A DNA stretch of 64,000 nucleotides from Phorcus lineatus (GCA_921293015.1 OV121087.1:41898630-41962629); one strand, 5' to 3'; shown: positions 35,067 through 48,114, counted from the stretch's first letter. Program-made: numbers and translations. The notes: generated by a model from the sequence alone, not told the origin.

Positions 35067-36720
35067 CATTTTTATATTCTCATACGTCAGCTCTGACGTA
35101 AATAAAATACCAAGGTACTTTGGCAAGTGGATTAAGGAGAGGTCTTTCATTATCTCCTGTGTTAAGAGTTTCAGTGATAAATTACTTATCCGATGGATAG
35201 GAAGTGTAATGTTACTTTTTTAATCTGTATTTCTAAGCTTCATAAATTATTTCTATTTAATTGGATTCAAATATGATTGATACTTATTCATAATAATAAC
35301 CAGAATAAACATTTAAGGTCTCATTTTAAAATGATTGCAACAAAGTAAGACAATGAGAATCCAATACACATAGGAAACACAATTCAATTCAAACAGAAAG
35401 GTGACCAAGGGACGCAACGATTTATGAACGCAGGGTTCACATGATATACATCCAAACTTCAAATAAAACACATCTAATGAAAGTACATTTTCAGTTCAAA
35501 GAAGTCCTTGAAAACTTGGAATATTTGTCATTTAACATATTTGATTTTCTTAAAATACAATTATTAAAGTCTTGATATAACGTGTACTACATTTCGTAAC
35601 CTGCAAGTTTATTGACACGTTTCGGAAAAAAATTATAATATTTTATTCCTAATGTCAAATTCTAGCTTCAAAATAAGCCTTTGCATTGGCTTTTTGTAAG
35701 GTATCACATTTTCTTGACACAACAAAACATATATGGCAAACCTACTGAACTTGGACAATTCAAATTATCTGTTTTAGATCTCTCGTTTTATCAAGGTCTT
35801 TTCAGGTTTTATTTTGTTTTGCCTTTGACAATTTGATTTTCTTTAGATTTCCTGATTTTAAATGTAGTTAAGAAATTGTAAAACATATAAACTCTCGTCA
35901 CTGTGAAGCCTGTAAGTAACAGTTTAAGTAAGAAAGGTATCTGCATTTATTACGTCCAGGAACTTAACGTAATCGGAGATAACTTAATGAAAAATGTCTC
36001 TAATGCTCTCTTATGGTGACTGACTAAACAGGTACATGCAGGGCACTCTCAGTTATCAAAACATCTCAAAGTAAATCAATCGTCATCAATCGAAAGCATT
36101 TAGATAGTTTTTCATGTTCGATGATGTTGTTCATTTTAGCATTTTGGACTCATTCACAAATAAAATACAGCTAAATGACTGCCTACCAGTACCTTTAGCT
36201 TAATTTGTAATAAGTACATACAATCCACTGCAAGTAATTTTTAAAAAATGAGTTTCATTTTGTTTTAACTGATGATCATCCACGCGACCAATCGTAACGA
36301 AAACAGATTAAAAAGTTATCTTAAATAGGATATCTCACGTCTCTGCCTTCTTATACGAGTATAGTACAAGTTTGTAGGCTCAGATCTAAGGAAAGTAAGT
36401 CTGTATCACTCAAGAGCAAAGTAAAGTCATTCCAAAAGAAATTTCCTCATTCTGATTTAAACAGGTTAATATTATACCTTGATTTTATTAGAGTTCCAAA
36501 TGAGACACTAAAGATAGAATCCCCTTAAAGCTGATGTCATCATCGGGCAGATTATCAGACTAGCCAGAACAAATCCACAGAGATCAACTCATCATGATGA
36601 ACAAGGCCTTCTTGTGCAGATTAAAAGGATTATGTAAGCAACATAATCTTTCCTCAACAGACGATGGAAAATGAAAGAGTCCATAATTTTATATCACAAG
36701 TGGTGCTTATTTCTTGAATT
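35061..36720. repeat. Duplicated block M, copy 3
   Basis: It is collinear with 27769-29500. Landmarks are ACGTCAGCTCTGACGTAAAT, AGGTACTTTGGCAAGTGG, CTTATCCGATGGATAGG, CCAGAACAAATCCACAGAGA and CTCATCATGATGAACAAGG. The open frames are not conserved between copies. Confidence 0.65.
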
Positions 36721-38454
36721 TTCTTACAGGTAAGTGTTGGTGTGAAGCTTAAGTTCCTCACCATTGTTCGTGTTCGTCTACAATTGTCAGATGTGAAGGC
36801 TTATACTTCTGTGTACGGTTTTCAATGACGATGTTTTCCCATCCCTGTTCAATTATTCGTAATATAAATGATTTTACTATGATTTTGTATATTTTCATTT
36901 GTTGTATTAGACAATTTGAAACACAAGATATTAACAAATAATGAAAAGGAATGAGTTTTCCAAATGAAATTGTTATCTACCATTGTTTCCAACAGCAGAT
37001 GTATATATCTTTAAGAATCAATTCCAAATTTAACCTGGGTAAGTATGTATTTTAATTGTTTTATGTAGCTGGATAATATTTTTCATCAATAATGAATTTT
37101 CCTTTCAAAAGTTAAAATTCAAAATTTGGTAAAAGAAGATAAGTTTGGCATTTTTTATTTTCTTCATCCCTTGCCTTCATTCTGTTTAAATAGTTTTAAC
37201 AATTCATTGTCATCAAATATAAATTCAGAATCAAGGTTTAAATTTTCTTTTCAAAGAGGCTGTGTAGAAATTGCTTACATGTACTCTTTAAATTCACTTC
37301 CATTTCCGTAACGTTTGAAATAACCTACAATGATAATATTCATGTTTCCACAATACTATCACATGCATTTACTGTTCTTGACTCTCTATAGTTATTCTTT
37401 CATAAACGAATATTAATAATACCTGCTAAGAGACAAACATCAAGAGAAGTTGATGTTTAATGCTACAGGACTGACTATCGACAAACATATTTTTTCTGTT
37501 TTACTGAATTACTCTTCTTGATTTATATTTCAGCAGAAAACTTGGCAACATCCAAGTGTTAAATAATCGAAATACTGCTGACAGCACTATGAAACGTATT
37601 CACTCACTCATTCAAATCTATACTTCAGAATACAAATAATTCTGAAATATAAACCCATTCAAACACATTGAGTGATAAGCTCGATAGGCAAGTATCAGAT
37701 ACTTTCATATATATTTCATTGATACTTTGGGTTAAGATTTCTTTGCAAATAAAGAAAATGTCTTTTAATAAATGTGAGATTAAGACCGTTTCAACATTAA
37801 ATTTCAAGTCAACGAAAAGAGTGAATTGTCACATAACGTTTGAACACTTGAAATCTATTCCATATCACAATAAAGGTTAAAGTTCTAAATTCTTAATTTG
37901 ATTGAATTGCAAGTTGACACAAAATATCACATTTACCGAGTACAATTATACTTACCTTGCAATGTCATTCCACATTTGGTCTCGATAGAGAATCATACTT
38001 TCCTGAAAACGTGATTGCCATCATTGCAGTCAGGCGAGACCACCACGGCAGCGGTATTTTAGTTACTAAAAAAGCATATTATAAAAGCATTCTGATGACA
38101 TAAGGTTCATATATGCAATATTTTCTGGGCCTCATATCTTGATAGATTCCCATTGACGTGTGGTTGTAGTCTTTGAGTCGATCTTCGAAATATTAATGAT
38201 ATTTAAATGATGCAGAATTCTACTTAATCAGTTTTATTACTTATTATTCATTACGTTTTATGCTAACAATCATAATCAAAAGTATGAATAATTTGCACAT
38301 CTAAGGGGCCCATTACATACCATTCTCTTTAAACTCCTATTTATAAGAAAATATTTCTCATCATTTATCTATTGTAAAGCCTTTAACTTTAACCCAACTT
38401 TTCAGAATATGTTTCGCAACCTGAAATCTGTGTTTTACTGTTATTATTGTTTTC
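36721..38454. other. AT-rich DNA, nothing recognised
   Basis: Several frames of 60-70 codons occur, none conserved or recognisable. A CACTCACTCATTC run at about 37603 could be a remnant of a SINE tail but is too short to call. Confidence 0.4.
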
Positions 38455-38765
38455 TTCGTTAACTCTAATGTCCCAGCTGTTCTGTCACTACAAATCCTTT
38501 ATCTTTGTTATACACTGATTCCATTTTTGACATACAATCATTTACTTTTGGGCATCACTAATATATGAATCCTAGCTGTGTTTCTCTCACGAGATAGACA
38601 GTTCTTTGTTTCTGCAATCTCTGGTACTCTTTCAACCTTGTCCGTGACTTTTTAAACCCTTACTCAAAACACTTTTTTATCTGAAGTTCAAGACACTTCT
38701 CATTCCGCTAAGTGATGAGATTACACAATGCTTGTGTCAGACCAATACTTTATAAATTTTCTTAT
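38455..38765. repeat. Duplicated block S, copy 4
   Basis: This is the closest partner of 22330-22720: CAGCTGTTCTGTCACTACAA versus AGCCGTTCTGTATCTACAAC, then TTTTTGACATACAATCA, AGCTGTGTTTCTCTCACGAG, CAGTTCTTTGTTT, GTGACTTTTTAAACCC, AGTGATGAGATTACACAATG and CAGACCAATACT. Confidence 0.65.
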
Positions 38766-38959
38766 ACTCTTCTAAATATCATGCAATATATCAACGAGTA
38801 TGTCTCGAAACGGCAATGGATTAAATGTATTATCATTCACTTCTATTCTTTCTTTTCGTAAATGTTCAATAAGTTTGTTAGGTTTGAAGAGGTCCTAAAA
38901 AGATTAAAATGTGTTTATTAATATAAATAAATATAAAATTCGAAACTAATGAACTAAAC

Positions 38960-41110
38960 GTGCTGCAAAGAAAATGACAGATGATTTATTTGGCAGTTTG
39001 CAATATCAAAATGTGGGGAAATTCGATTTGGAAATAGAAATAATTACTGCATGTCATGCTGTATGCTGCTATTAATCAAAGTAACTCGGAGCGATTAACA
39101 GAAGTGACCAGTGCCAACAGAGGTCATAAAGTCTGTGTGAGTATGGTTTAAATTCTCCAGGTTATCCTATACTTTGGTTCTGCTGTGCATAGAGGGTTAT
39201 ATTAAACTTTTCAATTTCACAACACATTTAAGTAGTGTCTATATAAAAAACGAACATCTTCTCATAATATTCGTAACGATTATATATATGACTAGTCAAA
39301 ATCATTATACAAAGTTTCCACATCCACAGAGGTAACTCTTATACCTACCTCTGTTCTAATACGAACTCTTCTTGGGGTCTCGGTACGTTCCGTAGCGGGA
39401 AAGTATTGCTTCATAAAGTATCCTGCAATATTTCAGCCAATGAAAAAGCTCGCTCATAACATACTTGTCACGGAGGCCTGTGAAATGATGCAGTCGCTTA
39501 ATAAGGTGACTTTGTTCTGTTAATAAAGGTAAAGTGCAAAGTATCTTTCTCAAAGCAAACATAAATAACTAAGACTTTTTGTTTGAACGTGTGAAATGAC
39601 ATCGTCAGTTGCAAAACTAACATCCAAACAGTCTTCTATCTTTCTTGTTTGGGATACACTCGCATTAGAATAGAGGTTATAGTGTCGCATTATGACGTAG
39701 GCATCTCTTGAGGAAATATTATTTGGTGCAATATTATTTTGAAAACTCCAAAATAATGTTTTTTCGTGAGAACAAATTTATCAGTTATCCGCAAAATGAT
39801 ATCTAAGCTACACTTATCTGTTTTCACAATCCACACATTAAATCCCAGACGAATTTACATACAACAAAAGGTCCTAATTTTCTCTTAAAAGATAATGTTT
39901 TCTTATATCAAATTTTACACGTTAGTAATTCCTTACCGAAAACGCATTACACTGTTCAACACAAATATCTGTAATCTCACTGAGATTTTTAAAGTTTTCT
40001 GGTGATAATAGATAATAAAAACGCCCATGCGTTCTGACAAGATTATGACAACATTAATATCCGTGGTTATCCTATGGAGATATCAGCACATACAAACTGT
40101 TACAATATCTTGAATCTTGAAAAATATGGAATTTGATGTTAGGTTTGGATGCTTGAAAAGTCCGATCTTTACCCGTCCTCACCAAATATGCGCTCGGAAG
40201 AAGGATAAAGCATTGTTTAATGAGAAAATGTCAAACTTTTCTCACGAATCTGTGAACTGTAGAAAATATAAGAATACATTTATCGTGATATGATAATTTC
40301 AAAGTGTTGTTTCTCAGGTATCAGAAAGGAATCTTTCACGGAGGTGTTGGTTTTTATGGTTAACTGTCAACCGTTAGAGAGAATGAAACATAATTAGAAA
40401 ACAATTTGATTGATGTTAAACATACAACGATAATTGTCTAGATAGATCTATTAAGGATATATTAATTGTCGTGGGCCGAACATTGTGAAGCGATTAGATA
40501 AATATCAAGGCGAATAATGTTGCAAGACAGTATGTAGGTTACATCAATCAAATGTGAATAGATCTTCACTTTTAGCCGAAATGCTCCAATATTCTAACAC
40601 CATGTAAAAATCTCTTAGCTAAAATTGATTTCCAGCTCTCGTTTGATTATCTTCACGCAATGTGTGGTGTACATGCTGTGTTTCTATTATGTAGTAATAA
40701 AGTCAACTCTAGATTGGTGAATCGTGACAGACATGTGTCTTACATAGTGAGGAATAACAACTCACGATCTTATTTAGACAAGACCTGTTAAGAAATAATA
40801 TCAGAACATGTATTTTTCTGTGATTGATTAGTTAATGATTTTGTTAATCATGTGCATGTAAAAGAGAACAGGCAACGAACGCCTACACAATAAAAGCATT
40901 CGACTACTGGCACGTGATTGAAAGATATGTGTGACAATAACAGCCTACAGATATTTGGACTTAAATTCTTAACCTACTTTGAGGTAATAGATCCTACTGT
41001 AAGTCAAATCGAGACGAATGCTTTAAGCATTACTTTATGTAGAGTTTTTGATATTGAGACATTTAAAGGGTTTTTCAATATCTTTCTAATGACCAAGGCC
41101 AAATGCAAGT
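38960..41110. repeat. Duplicated block N, copy 3
   Basis: It shares GTAACTCGGAGCGATTAACA, GGTCATAAAGTCTGTGTGAG, ACAACACATTTAAGTAGTG, TCCTCACCAAATATGCGCTC, ACAATTTGATTGATGTTAAA (40401) and GAACGCCTACACAATAAAAG, then TTCGACTACTGGCACGTGAT, CAGCCTACAGATAT and ACCTACTTTGAG with copies 1 and 2. It is longer in the middle: about 39330-39600 is a GC-richer patch without counterpart, perhaps an insertion. A 69-codon frame (40918-41127) is not shared. Confidence 0.65.
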
Positions 41111-42761
41111 TAAATCGTACAGATTAATATATTCCAGGTTCTCATATATTAGCATATTCTTATAGAACACATATAGAGGAGGTGAGGCAACATAGACATA
41201 GAATTTTGACATAAGCTGTGTTATAAACTACCTTAACATATGAGTGGTCTTATACGAGCCTTGACTTCTGGAGATAGGTCGCAAATAAAAGGACAGACCT
41301 ATCGGGGCATTTTTGTGGAAACTAAATTCAAGTGGACATTTCTGTTCATACAAATATGTCATCAGTACATGATTGTAACATAACCCGGGGTACTGAGGGT
41401 AACGGTTTTTTAAATTTAGATAATATAACTTGATAAATGAGAGCGCACACTCGGTAAAACAAAATAAGAATGAGAAGTTGAAGCGTGAAAAGCCTTGCCA
41501 CGACATTACAAGGCAATGTTAATTAGTCATAACAGAATTCATTTTGTTGATATGCTATCCATACATATACTTTATTTTTTAAATGTTGTAAACTTTGTAA
41601 AAGTACAGCGCCTTTTTTCATCCTTTTATCCTCTAAGCAACATGGCGGACCGTAGCTGATAGATAAGCCTCTCAAAGTCTTTCAGCATGCCACTTTAGCA
41701 GAAGTCGGTGGGGCGAATATTCAATACCTACAATCTAGAGCATTGGGTAATCAAACGTAAAATATCTTCTGTAATTATTCAAGAACCAGAACATTTTAAA
41801 TAAAATAAATCTAGATATTGTTGAATAAGTTAATTATTTTCATTTATTGAATTCAGAAGGGAATTTTCGACACATAAAACTAAATTTGTTTCAAAGTAAT
41901 ATTAGTTTAATTTCAATAACTTAATAGTCTATAAAGGATAATGTACATGTCAAAATGACTTCAAAAGCGCAAAGGCGGCTTTATAGTTAACCCAATATAG
42001 AAAGTCCGCGTGCGACTACTGGCAGTGATTTCAGCAGTTATGCTAATATGAAGATCAGTAAAAGCCATTTGAAAGGGTGGTCTCTTATGACATCAGTTTC
42101 GCCAGTCTCAGTGTAATTGAACATAGAAGTTTTCCGAACATCACCAGTAGTAAAACTATTACCAATATTCGCCGTCGGCAATATGCCATCACTCCACTTA
42201 TTCAACGGCACAAATTTTATCTCCATTACAAGGGATTTGGTTTAATTTGATGTTTTGGAGATTGTATCCTTGACTTGCTATGAGAAGTTTTTCTGTAGTG
42301 CAATGGCACCAGGCTGTAGCGTTAGATTATTTCTCCGTTGCCCTCGGTTTTTAAAAGTGGCATAATAATTTTAAAAGAAATATTTCTGGTAACATTTCTG
42401 GACACTATATACATCATTTGCATTTTTAACAACAGTTAACATTGAAAAGAAAGTTCAAGGGCTTTTCACTGAAGACTCCAACTGCTTTGCATGAACGAAA
42501 CTTTATCTCTTTTCCGACATCCATCACTGGATTATTTGCAAGTCTGTATAACGATGTTTCAAGCATTGTCATAACATTGTTGCTTTGGTGTTAATATAGG
42601 TGCATAGGTACTCTCACACCCAAACTTCTTCATTTGTACAGCTTGTGTGGGCTTTTTCAGTGGACTCTCAAATGAAACCTTTTGATTAAAAGTGCATGGT
42701 TATCAGAAAAAGTGTTAGTTAATCGGATAAGTTTAGTGATGGCTGGATCTACTTTCTTTTA
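41111..42761. other. AT-rich DNA; one CAACATGGCGGAC motif
   Basis: A 92-codon minus frame (41228-41506) is unrecognised. At 41639 the + strand reads GCAACATGGCGGACC, a good YY1-type motif of the kind found in promoters or first exons. The ATG within it reads only MADRS before a stop, so no gene is called. Confidence 0.35.
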
Positions 42762-42835
42762 GGATGCTTATCATCCAAGTGTTTAAATGAAATATTGTTC
42801 ATATTATGTTGAACCCCCCAACTCACTCACTCACT
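42762..42835 (+). mobile_element. Mini-SINE copy (74-bp family)
   Basis: It reads GATGCTTATCATCCAAGTG, then TTTAAATGAAATATTGTTC and ACCCCCCAACTCACTCACTC. Start, length and tail match the element at 63343-63416. The tail resembles that of the full SINE. A target-site duplication is not clear here. Confidence 0.65.
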
Positions 42836-42949
42836 TTAACGTCAATACTTTCCAGTCAGAGTTTGACATTAAAGCACTGGACTGTCGTTTAAGTAACTAC
42901 ATTTTCCCATACTTTCTAAACAATCAGCTTGTTATTTTCTCTATGAGTT

Positions 42950-43183
42950 TTGGATAATTTATTAAAAATAAGTAGTTGTATTAAACGTGCTGTCAACAAC
43001 ATTTCAGTCATTCAATTTGCGGATGAAGATAAGACAGATCAGGGAGAAAAGGGATCGAAAGGGTATGGTAGGAGACTTAAAGAAAGACAACGTGTGCTGA
43101 ATAAAATACATCATGCTGTAGAACGACTAAACTTTGGTCTGGCTTCTATCCGTGAATCTGTACAGCTTGAGTGTTCCTACTAA
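42950..43183 (+). CDS. Unrecognised 77-codon ORF, possible coiled-coil exon
   Basis: The second half reads GYGRRLKERQRVLNKIHHAV, then ERLNFGLASIRESVQ: charged and heptad-like, as in long coiled-coil proteins. The middle is acidic and polar (ADEDKTDQGEKGSKG). This is more protein-like than other short frames in the window, and GC content rises slightly from about 43020 to 43300. No clear splice sites or partner exons were found, and I cannot name a family. Chance or a pseudo-exon remain possible. Confidence 0.3.
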   Translation: MDNLLKISSCIKRAVNNISVIQFADEDKTDQGEKGSKGYGRRLKERQRVLNKIHHAVERLNFGLASIRESVQLECSY

Positions 43184-45059
43184 AAGCATGTACGCTTACA
43201 TAGGTATGTGTCACGGGGGATGCTGAAGCCAGCGGTGTGTACAACCATACCACTGTAAGGTGTTGAGTTAGGCCGTGGTGATAAACATAACTGGTTACTC
43301 AAAAGCTCAATCTTTCAACTGCAATATGGTACGATCTGCGCGGCTCTTCCTGATAACAATGACGCACCCTTACTACATGTAGAAATATTGTCCTTCTGTG
43401 AACAAATGTCATTTTAGTATCATACTTTCCAAACATATTTACAACATTAACCTTGCAATTTAACATAATTACCAGATTGACGATAATTTTACTGCTATAA
43501 TATAAATACTTCGTATTCATTGTTCATTCACAACTTAAGACAAGGTACACATTTTTTAAGATGACATTCGAGATTAACTTCTGAAAAGTTCTAAACTCTT
43601 ATTATTGCCATGTTATCTCATATATTTGATATCAGATATTCATATTTGCACATACTGGACTTTAAAAATCTCACTGTTATCGTTTAAGTCATTGTGATGA
43701 TAGTCTTTTTTACGATTCAATGCATTTTTCACATCAGAACTTTAAAGCATGATAATTGATTTCATAGGTGCAAAAGCTCTCAACTGTTTGCTCTAAGCTG
43801 AAACACTGTAATAATAAGCACAACTTTACACACCTACTCAATCAGTTGCTTGAAACGAAAAAATCCTTTAAAGCATTAAAACTAATTTGAATAACATCGC
43901 GTGTTGAATGGCACTGTTTCCTTTTAATCATAATTTTTCTCATCCGGCAATGTTTTGTGTAATTGAAATCCCCAGGTTAATGCCACAAATCTGTTACTTT
44001 TGGACAAAGTCTTCTCAAATCATTTTGTTTCAAGGGAGCTGTTTTCTTTTGATGGATGAATGAACTAACACAATGCTTTATCAAACAGTTATTGTGAAAA
44101 GTTTTCAATATATGATTCTTATCGAGTTATGATCTGTTACGTTTTACGTGATATATCAAACATCTACAATTTGTAACTCCATTATAATCAATACACCAAC
44201 ACAATATGATTAATTAACCTATTCTAATAGAAGTTTATATCTTATAAAAGTATGCATATAACAGTAGACATCCAAGATTTACTTCATCATGTGACATATC
44301 TTGATTGATCCACTTATTTTTCAACAATACATCAAAGCATTTAACATCAGTGATCAATTCCTGTTTCAATCACAGGAGATTGAATAGAATTATATCAATA
44401 TATTTGAATTATATCTCGAATCTATACATACATCGCTAGCTTTGATAACGATGACCCTTTCTCCCAATACAATTTACCTACTATGATATTGTCTACAATG
44501 GAAAGCTTTCATAATTTATACTTTCATCTCAGCGCAAGATAATGTTTTTGAGACGTTGGTGCAACAACCCCCTTGTTATAATTATCTCGCAAAAACACTT
44601 TTCATAATTTCTTTGTTGGAGCTGTAATCACATAAGCCTATAGCTTGTTTACCAATCCAATTCTTCACGGAAATTAATATGTTTCAACCAATTGCTTTGT
44701 CATAGAAAGAGCCTTACTACTACTTCTTATACTTAAGGTAAATTTATGATATCGTTTATTTCTGTTCATTGACATATTCAAAACACTATTAGTAGTGAAA
44801 ATGCTGGTTTTGACTCCTTCAATGTGAGGAATTTGACTGTGAAATTGACTGTGAATGCACGTGCAAACACTTAATCATGAGGTCAATCGATGCATGTTTG
44901 CATGAACTGTGTAAAAAATTGAAGCTCATTTGGAAAAATAAATTGAAAGTTTAATTTTGATGACCTTTTGGCAATGCCGAGTTCATCCTGTCTCAGGGTA
45001 AGACATATAGCTGACGCTCCACTCTTATTACCCTGGGTGTAAACCCCAGCAAAAACTTT
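43184..45059. other. AT-rich DNA with weak block S remnant
   Basis: At about 43980-44110 a diverged S-like segment (ATGAATGAACTAACACAATG, then CTTTATCAAACAG) can be aligned with difficulty. Nothing else was recognised. Confidence 0.35.
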
Positions 45060-45366
45060 GCGTCATGCTGTCCAGTACAAAGATGTAACCTGTTGTCCTT
45101 CCTTTCATGCAGAGACGCGACCTCGGACTAACGTTTCAGCAAGACAACGCTAGGCTCCATACCGCAGTTCTGACGCAGAATTTTCTCACAATGCTGGTGT
45201 TCAAGTCTGTGACGAACTGCGTCGACGTGTTCGTCAACAATTTAAGCCACCATAGATGTTGCAAGATCTTTCACGTCGCCTTGTTGAACAATGGCGACGT
45301 CTTCCTCGGGCAGTGTTCACTATCGTTCTAAGATCCATGAGGAAACGTTGTGTGGCTGTACGATAG
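45060..45366 (+). pseudogene. Tc1-family transposase, C-terminal half, internally deleted
   Basis: HAVQYKDV (45063-45086) corresponds to family YRDxVL. After a frame change MQRRDLGLTFQQDNARLHTA, then VLTQNFL (45107-45187), carries the second catalytic Asp. The next frame continues NAGVQV, then jumps directly to CDELRRRVRQQF and, past an in-frame TAG at 45252, LQDLSRRLVEQWRRLPRAVF with SMRKRCVAVR and a stop at 45364-45366. Family proteins have about 17 residues (MPWPAxSPDLNPIEHLW, with the catalytic Glu) between VQV and DEL. Their absence means the catalytic triad was cut out. The C-terminal end is otherwise well preserved. Confidence 0.88.
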
Positions 45367-45480
45367 AAGAAATCTCTGATCATGAGGTTAACAATCTTAA
45401 ACAAAGCTCTAATTATATAATAATTTGATAAAAGGAAAGAATTCATTTTGTTAATATCAGTATGTTTTCACTGTAATATA

Positions 45481-45534
45481 ACTAATATGCTCGATACGAG
45501 TAATACAACTAATATACTCGATACGATGGATACT
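45481..45534. repeat. Two-copy tandem repeat, 27-bp period
   Basis: ACTAATATGCTCGATACGA (45481) recurs as ACTAATATACTCGATACGA (45508), followed by further GATACTCGAT words. Confidence 0.8.
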
Positions 45535-46839
45535 CGATTTCTCGCTACCTTAATTTGATAATTACAGTTGTTGATCAGTAATTATCATCTGCGAATATTA
45601 AAAGCTTTCCATGTACCATCCGATTTTGGATTTCAATTTCACCTGGTTTTAAATTGAGATTAGGAACATTGGGCTATCTCAAAATAACTGATACGACAAA
45701 TTACAGAGTTAATTATTATCTTTAAAATATAACATTTCAACATTTGTTTAGCAACTTTAAAAACAACGAACTGGAATGTGAGAATGAACATTTCTTTTGA
45801 GGCTACGGCAGATTTTTCTAAACTTTTAAACAATAGCTGCTGTCCCCTCCTTGATTTATTGCATATATAACAGGATATGTGTATGGCTACTTTAACCCAT
45901 TACACTCACTGTCAGTGCCGATAGAGACAGATAGAAAATCAATACAGGCGGCTAACATATGCATTGGCTACACTTTCATTTGGTGCAAGTGAAAGCTTGC
46001 GATTTCATAAAATAATTTTCTGAAAAAGCTGAAAGAAGACCTCACAAATTATTACTTGTAAATCGATGCTTGAAATAGTAAAGAATAATCAGCGTCACAT
46101 TGAAGACAGGTAATCAACGATGACGTAGTTAACAATAAAAAATCTACAAATTCGTATTAGTTTAGTAAAGTAAGAGGTCAAATTCAGGCCCCGACCTTTG
46201 AAATGACATTCCAGCTTATATCAAATTCACAATTAGAAATACTTGTAGCGTTATGAATGTGTGGTTCTTAGCGAATCTGTCAATATTATCAACTAACTTG
46301 TAAAACAATGCCTAAACATTGGTAGCTTATCTGTCATTACACAACTATTTATTTGAAGATTGTTAAGTTAGGATCGATAGATATTCGGTAATAACTGACG
46401 CTTTAAGCAATTCTTTGTACAAAATCTTAATTTTTAAACGATTCTGTAAGGAGAATACTTAATGTTGTTGATTTGAAACACATTATAACTTGTAGAAATA
46501 CTTTGTTTTGTTTTTCAAGTAAGGCATATGTCAAATGTCATTGTGAGATATGTACATTGATGGAAAAGTTACTGCTGCATGTAAAATAAAAAAACATAGC
46601 CGTATAACCGATGTTGAATCTACAATAATAACTGCCTATATAGCCTGACAGTTCACATTTAAATACGTCATCAAATAATTTGGTGTTGCAGAACAATATA
46701 TCAAGATCATTTGAGAATGGTAAAGGTTTGAAAGCCGTTTTTTATTGTAAATTCTCAACATATCAAAATTATGTATTGTTATATGACCGATTGCTAAATC
46801 TAATCAATTGAAATATGAAGACATGATGATCTCATTCAA
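45535..46839. other. AT-rich DNA, nothing recognised
   Basis: No open frame of note, RNA gene or repeat was identified. Confidence 0.4.
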
Positions 46840-47013
46840 GCCAAATCCCTCGTTATGCTAGCTACCTTACCAGCCAATGAGACGACTCGTATTCTGCAGA
46901 GCGGCACAACCCGGGTGGAAAAATCGTTAAATTGGAGCTAGTAGCTGAACGAAAAACAGGTGAGCATAGCCAAGAATAACAAGTCACCAGCCGTGCGAGG
47001 GATTTAGCTCGAA
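46840..47013. mobile_element. Possible small element with 14-bp inverted ends
   Basis: AGCCAAATCCCTCG near 46840 and CGAGGGATTTAGCT near 46998-47011 are inverted copies with one mismatch. They bracket about 170 bp of clearly GC-richer DNA (GAGCGGCACAACCCGGGTGG). No target-site duplication was found, and the GC-rich composition continues to about 47180, so the borders are uncertain. Confidence 0.35.
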
Positions 47014-47642
47014 AGCTATCAGGTTATTAGGAAGGAGCAAGAGCGGATTCATGTACGCTAATGTAGCAGGGTGATATGAGGACCTTTCATTCGGTGGTCA
47101 AGTGATCCCACGTTCTTCCCAAATACCAAGCGAAGTTGCGAATAGTTTCTGCAGTTAGTATGAAGTAAACGTCTTGGCCGCGTGACATAATAAAACCTGT
47201 ATCTAATATTTGAAACATGCTTCACTGTATTGACTTCAAATGTTTTCAAATATATCTTCTAAAAGTAAATATTATTTTACGGATTTATTCAGAATAGGTG
47301 TATTAATTGTTAATTAATCAATGGTTTGTACGTAAGCATTGTGACTAGAGAGTCTGCTGTTTCGTTTCTTAATTAGAAGAAATGACTGGAATAGTTTGAA
47401 TGTGAAATTTCAACCTACATCACAGGAAAGAAAGTAATTATACCAGCAAACGATACACATTTTACAGGGATAGGTTCCAGCGTTTTGAAATTAAAAGTTT
47501 CATAGCTGCAGATTATGATAACAATGTATCACATACATGAAGTAAGAAAGACAGATTACTAGAAGGATTTGCAATGAACTAAATGACCTAAGTTTAGTTG
47601 ATCTTGTAATTTGACTACATCAACTTGTCATTTTAATACTTA

Positions 47643-48114
47643 AAGAGCCACTTCGTGAGTTGGTGCAGCCATACCTGCCAAACTTAATCAATGGTGTCTT
47701 TTGATCGCGAAGTATCGACTGTTATCAAAAAGACACATTTTAAAGCTTATAGCTCTTTTACAGTGACAATATGAAGGTAGAACTTCGCAATTATGATCGA
47801 AAACCGGACAGTGACGCTCGTCAAATAGTCAAACGTAATTTTGGGGACTTATCTAAAACAGCCAGGAGGGCAGTTATGAGTTGATAGTGTTTGTTAGGTC
47901 ATATAAATAGTATCCATGTATATTGGACGTGATATTTACACATCTGTGCATTTATTTAGACTGTTTTTAGATGTTCATGGAAAACCAGTATTTGTCATAT
48001 ATATGTCTTTTGGACATGAACAGTTAAGATGTTTTGATTTTATATCACTGCATATGACATTTAGATTCGTATCAAAGGTACATAATATCTTATGAAAATC
48101 ACGGAGTGGCTCTG
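47643..48114 (+). mobile_element. MITE family A, intact copy (472 bp)
   Basis: The ends are inverted: AGAGCCACTTCGTGAG on the left and, reverse-complemented, AGAGCCACTCCGTGAT on the right. TTAA precedes the left end (47640-47643) and GTAA follows the right end (48114-48117), suggesting a TTAA (or TTA/TAA) target duplication with one change. The interior contains AAAACCGGACAGTGACGC and ACAGCCAGGAGGGCAGTTAT and has no open frame. A second copy, inverted, spans 60424-61766. A TTAA target fits piggyBac-like or related elements; the superfamily is inference. Confidence 0.88.

Noticed and set aside
41636-41660. CAACATGGCGGAC as a gene start
   Set aside because: The reading frame ends after five codons, so the motif alone does not support a gene.
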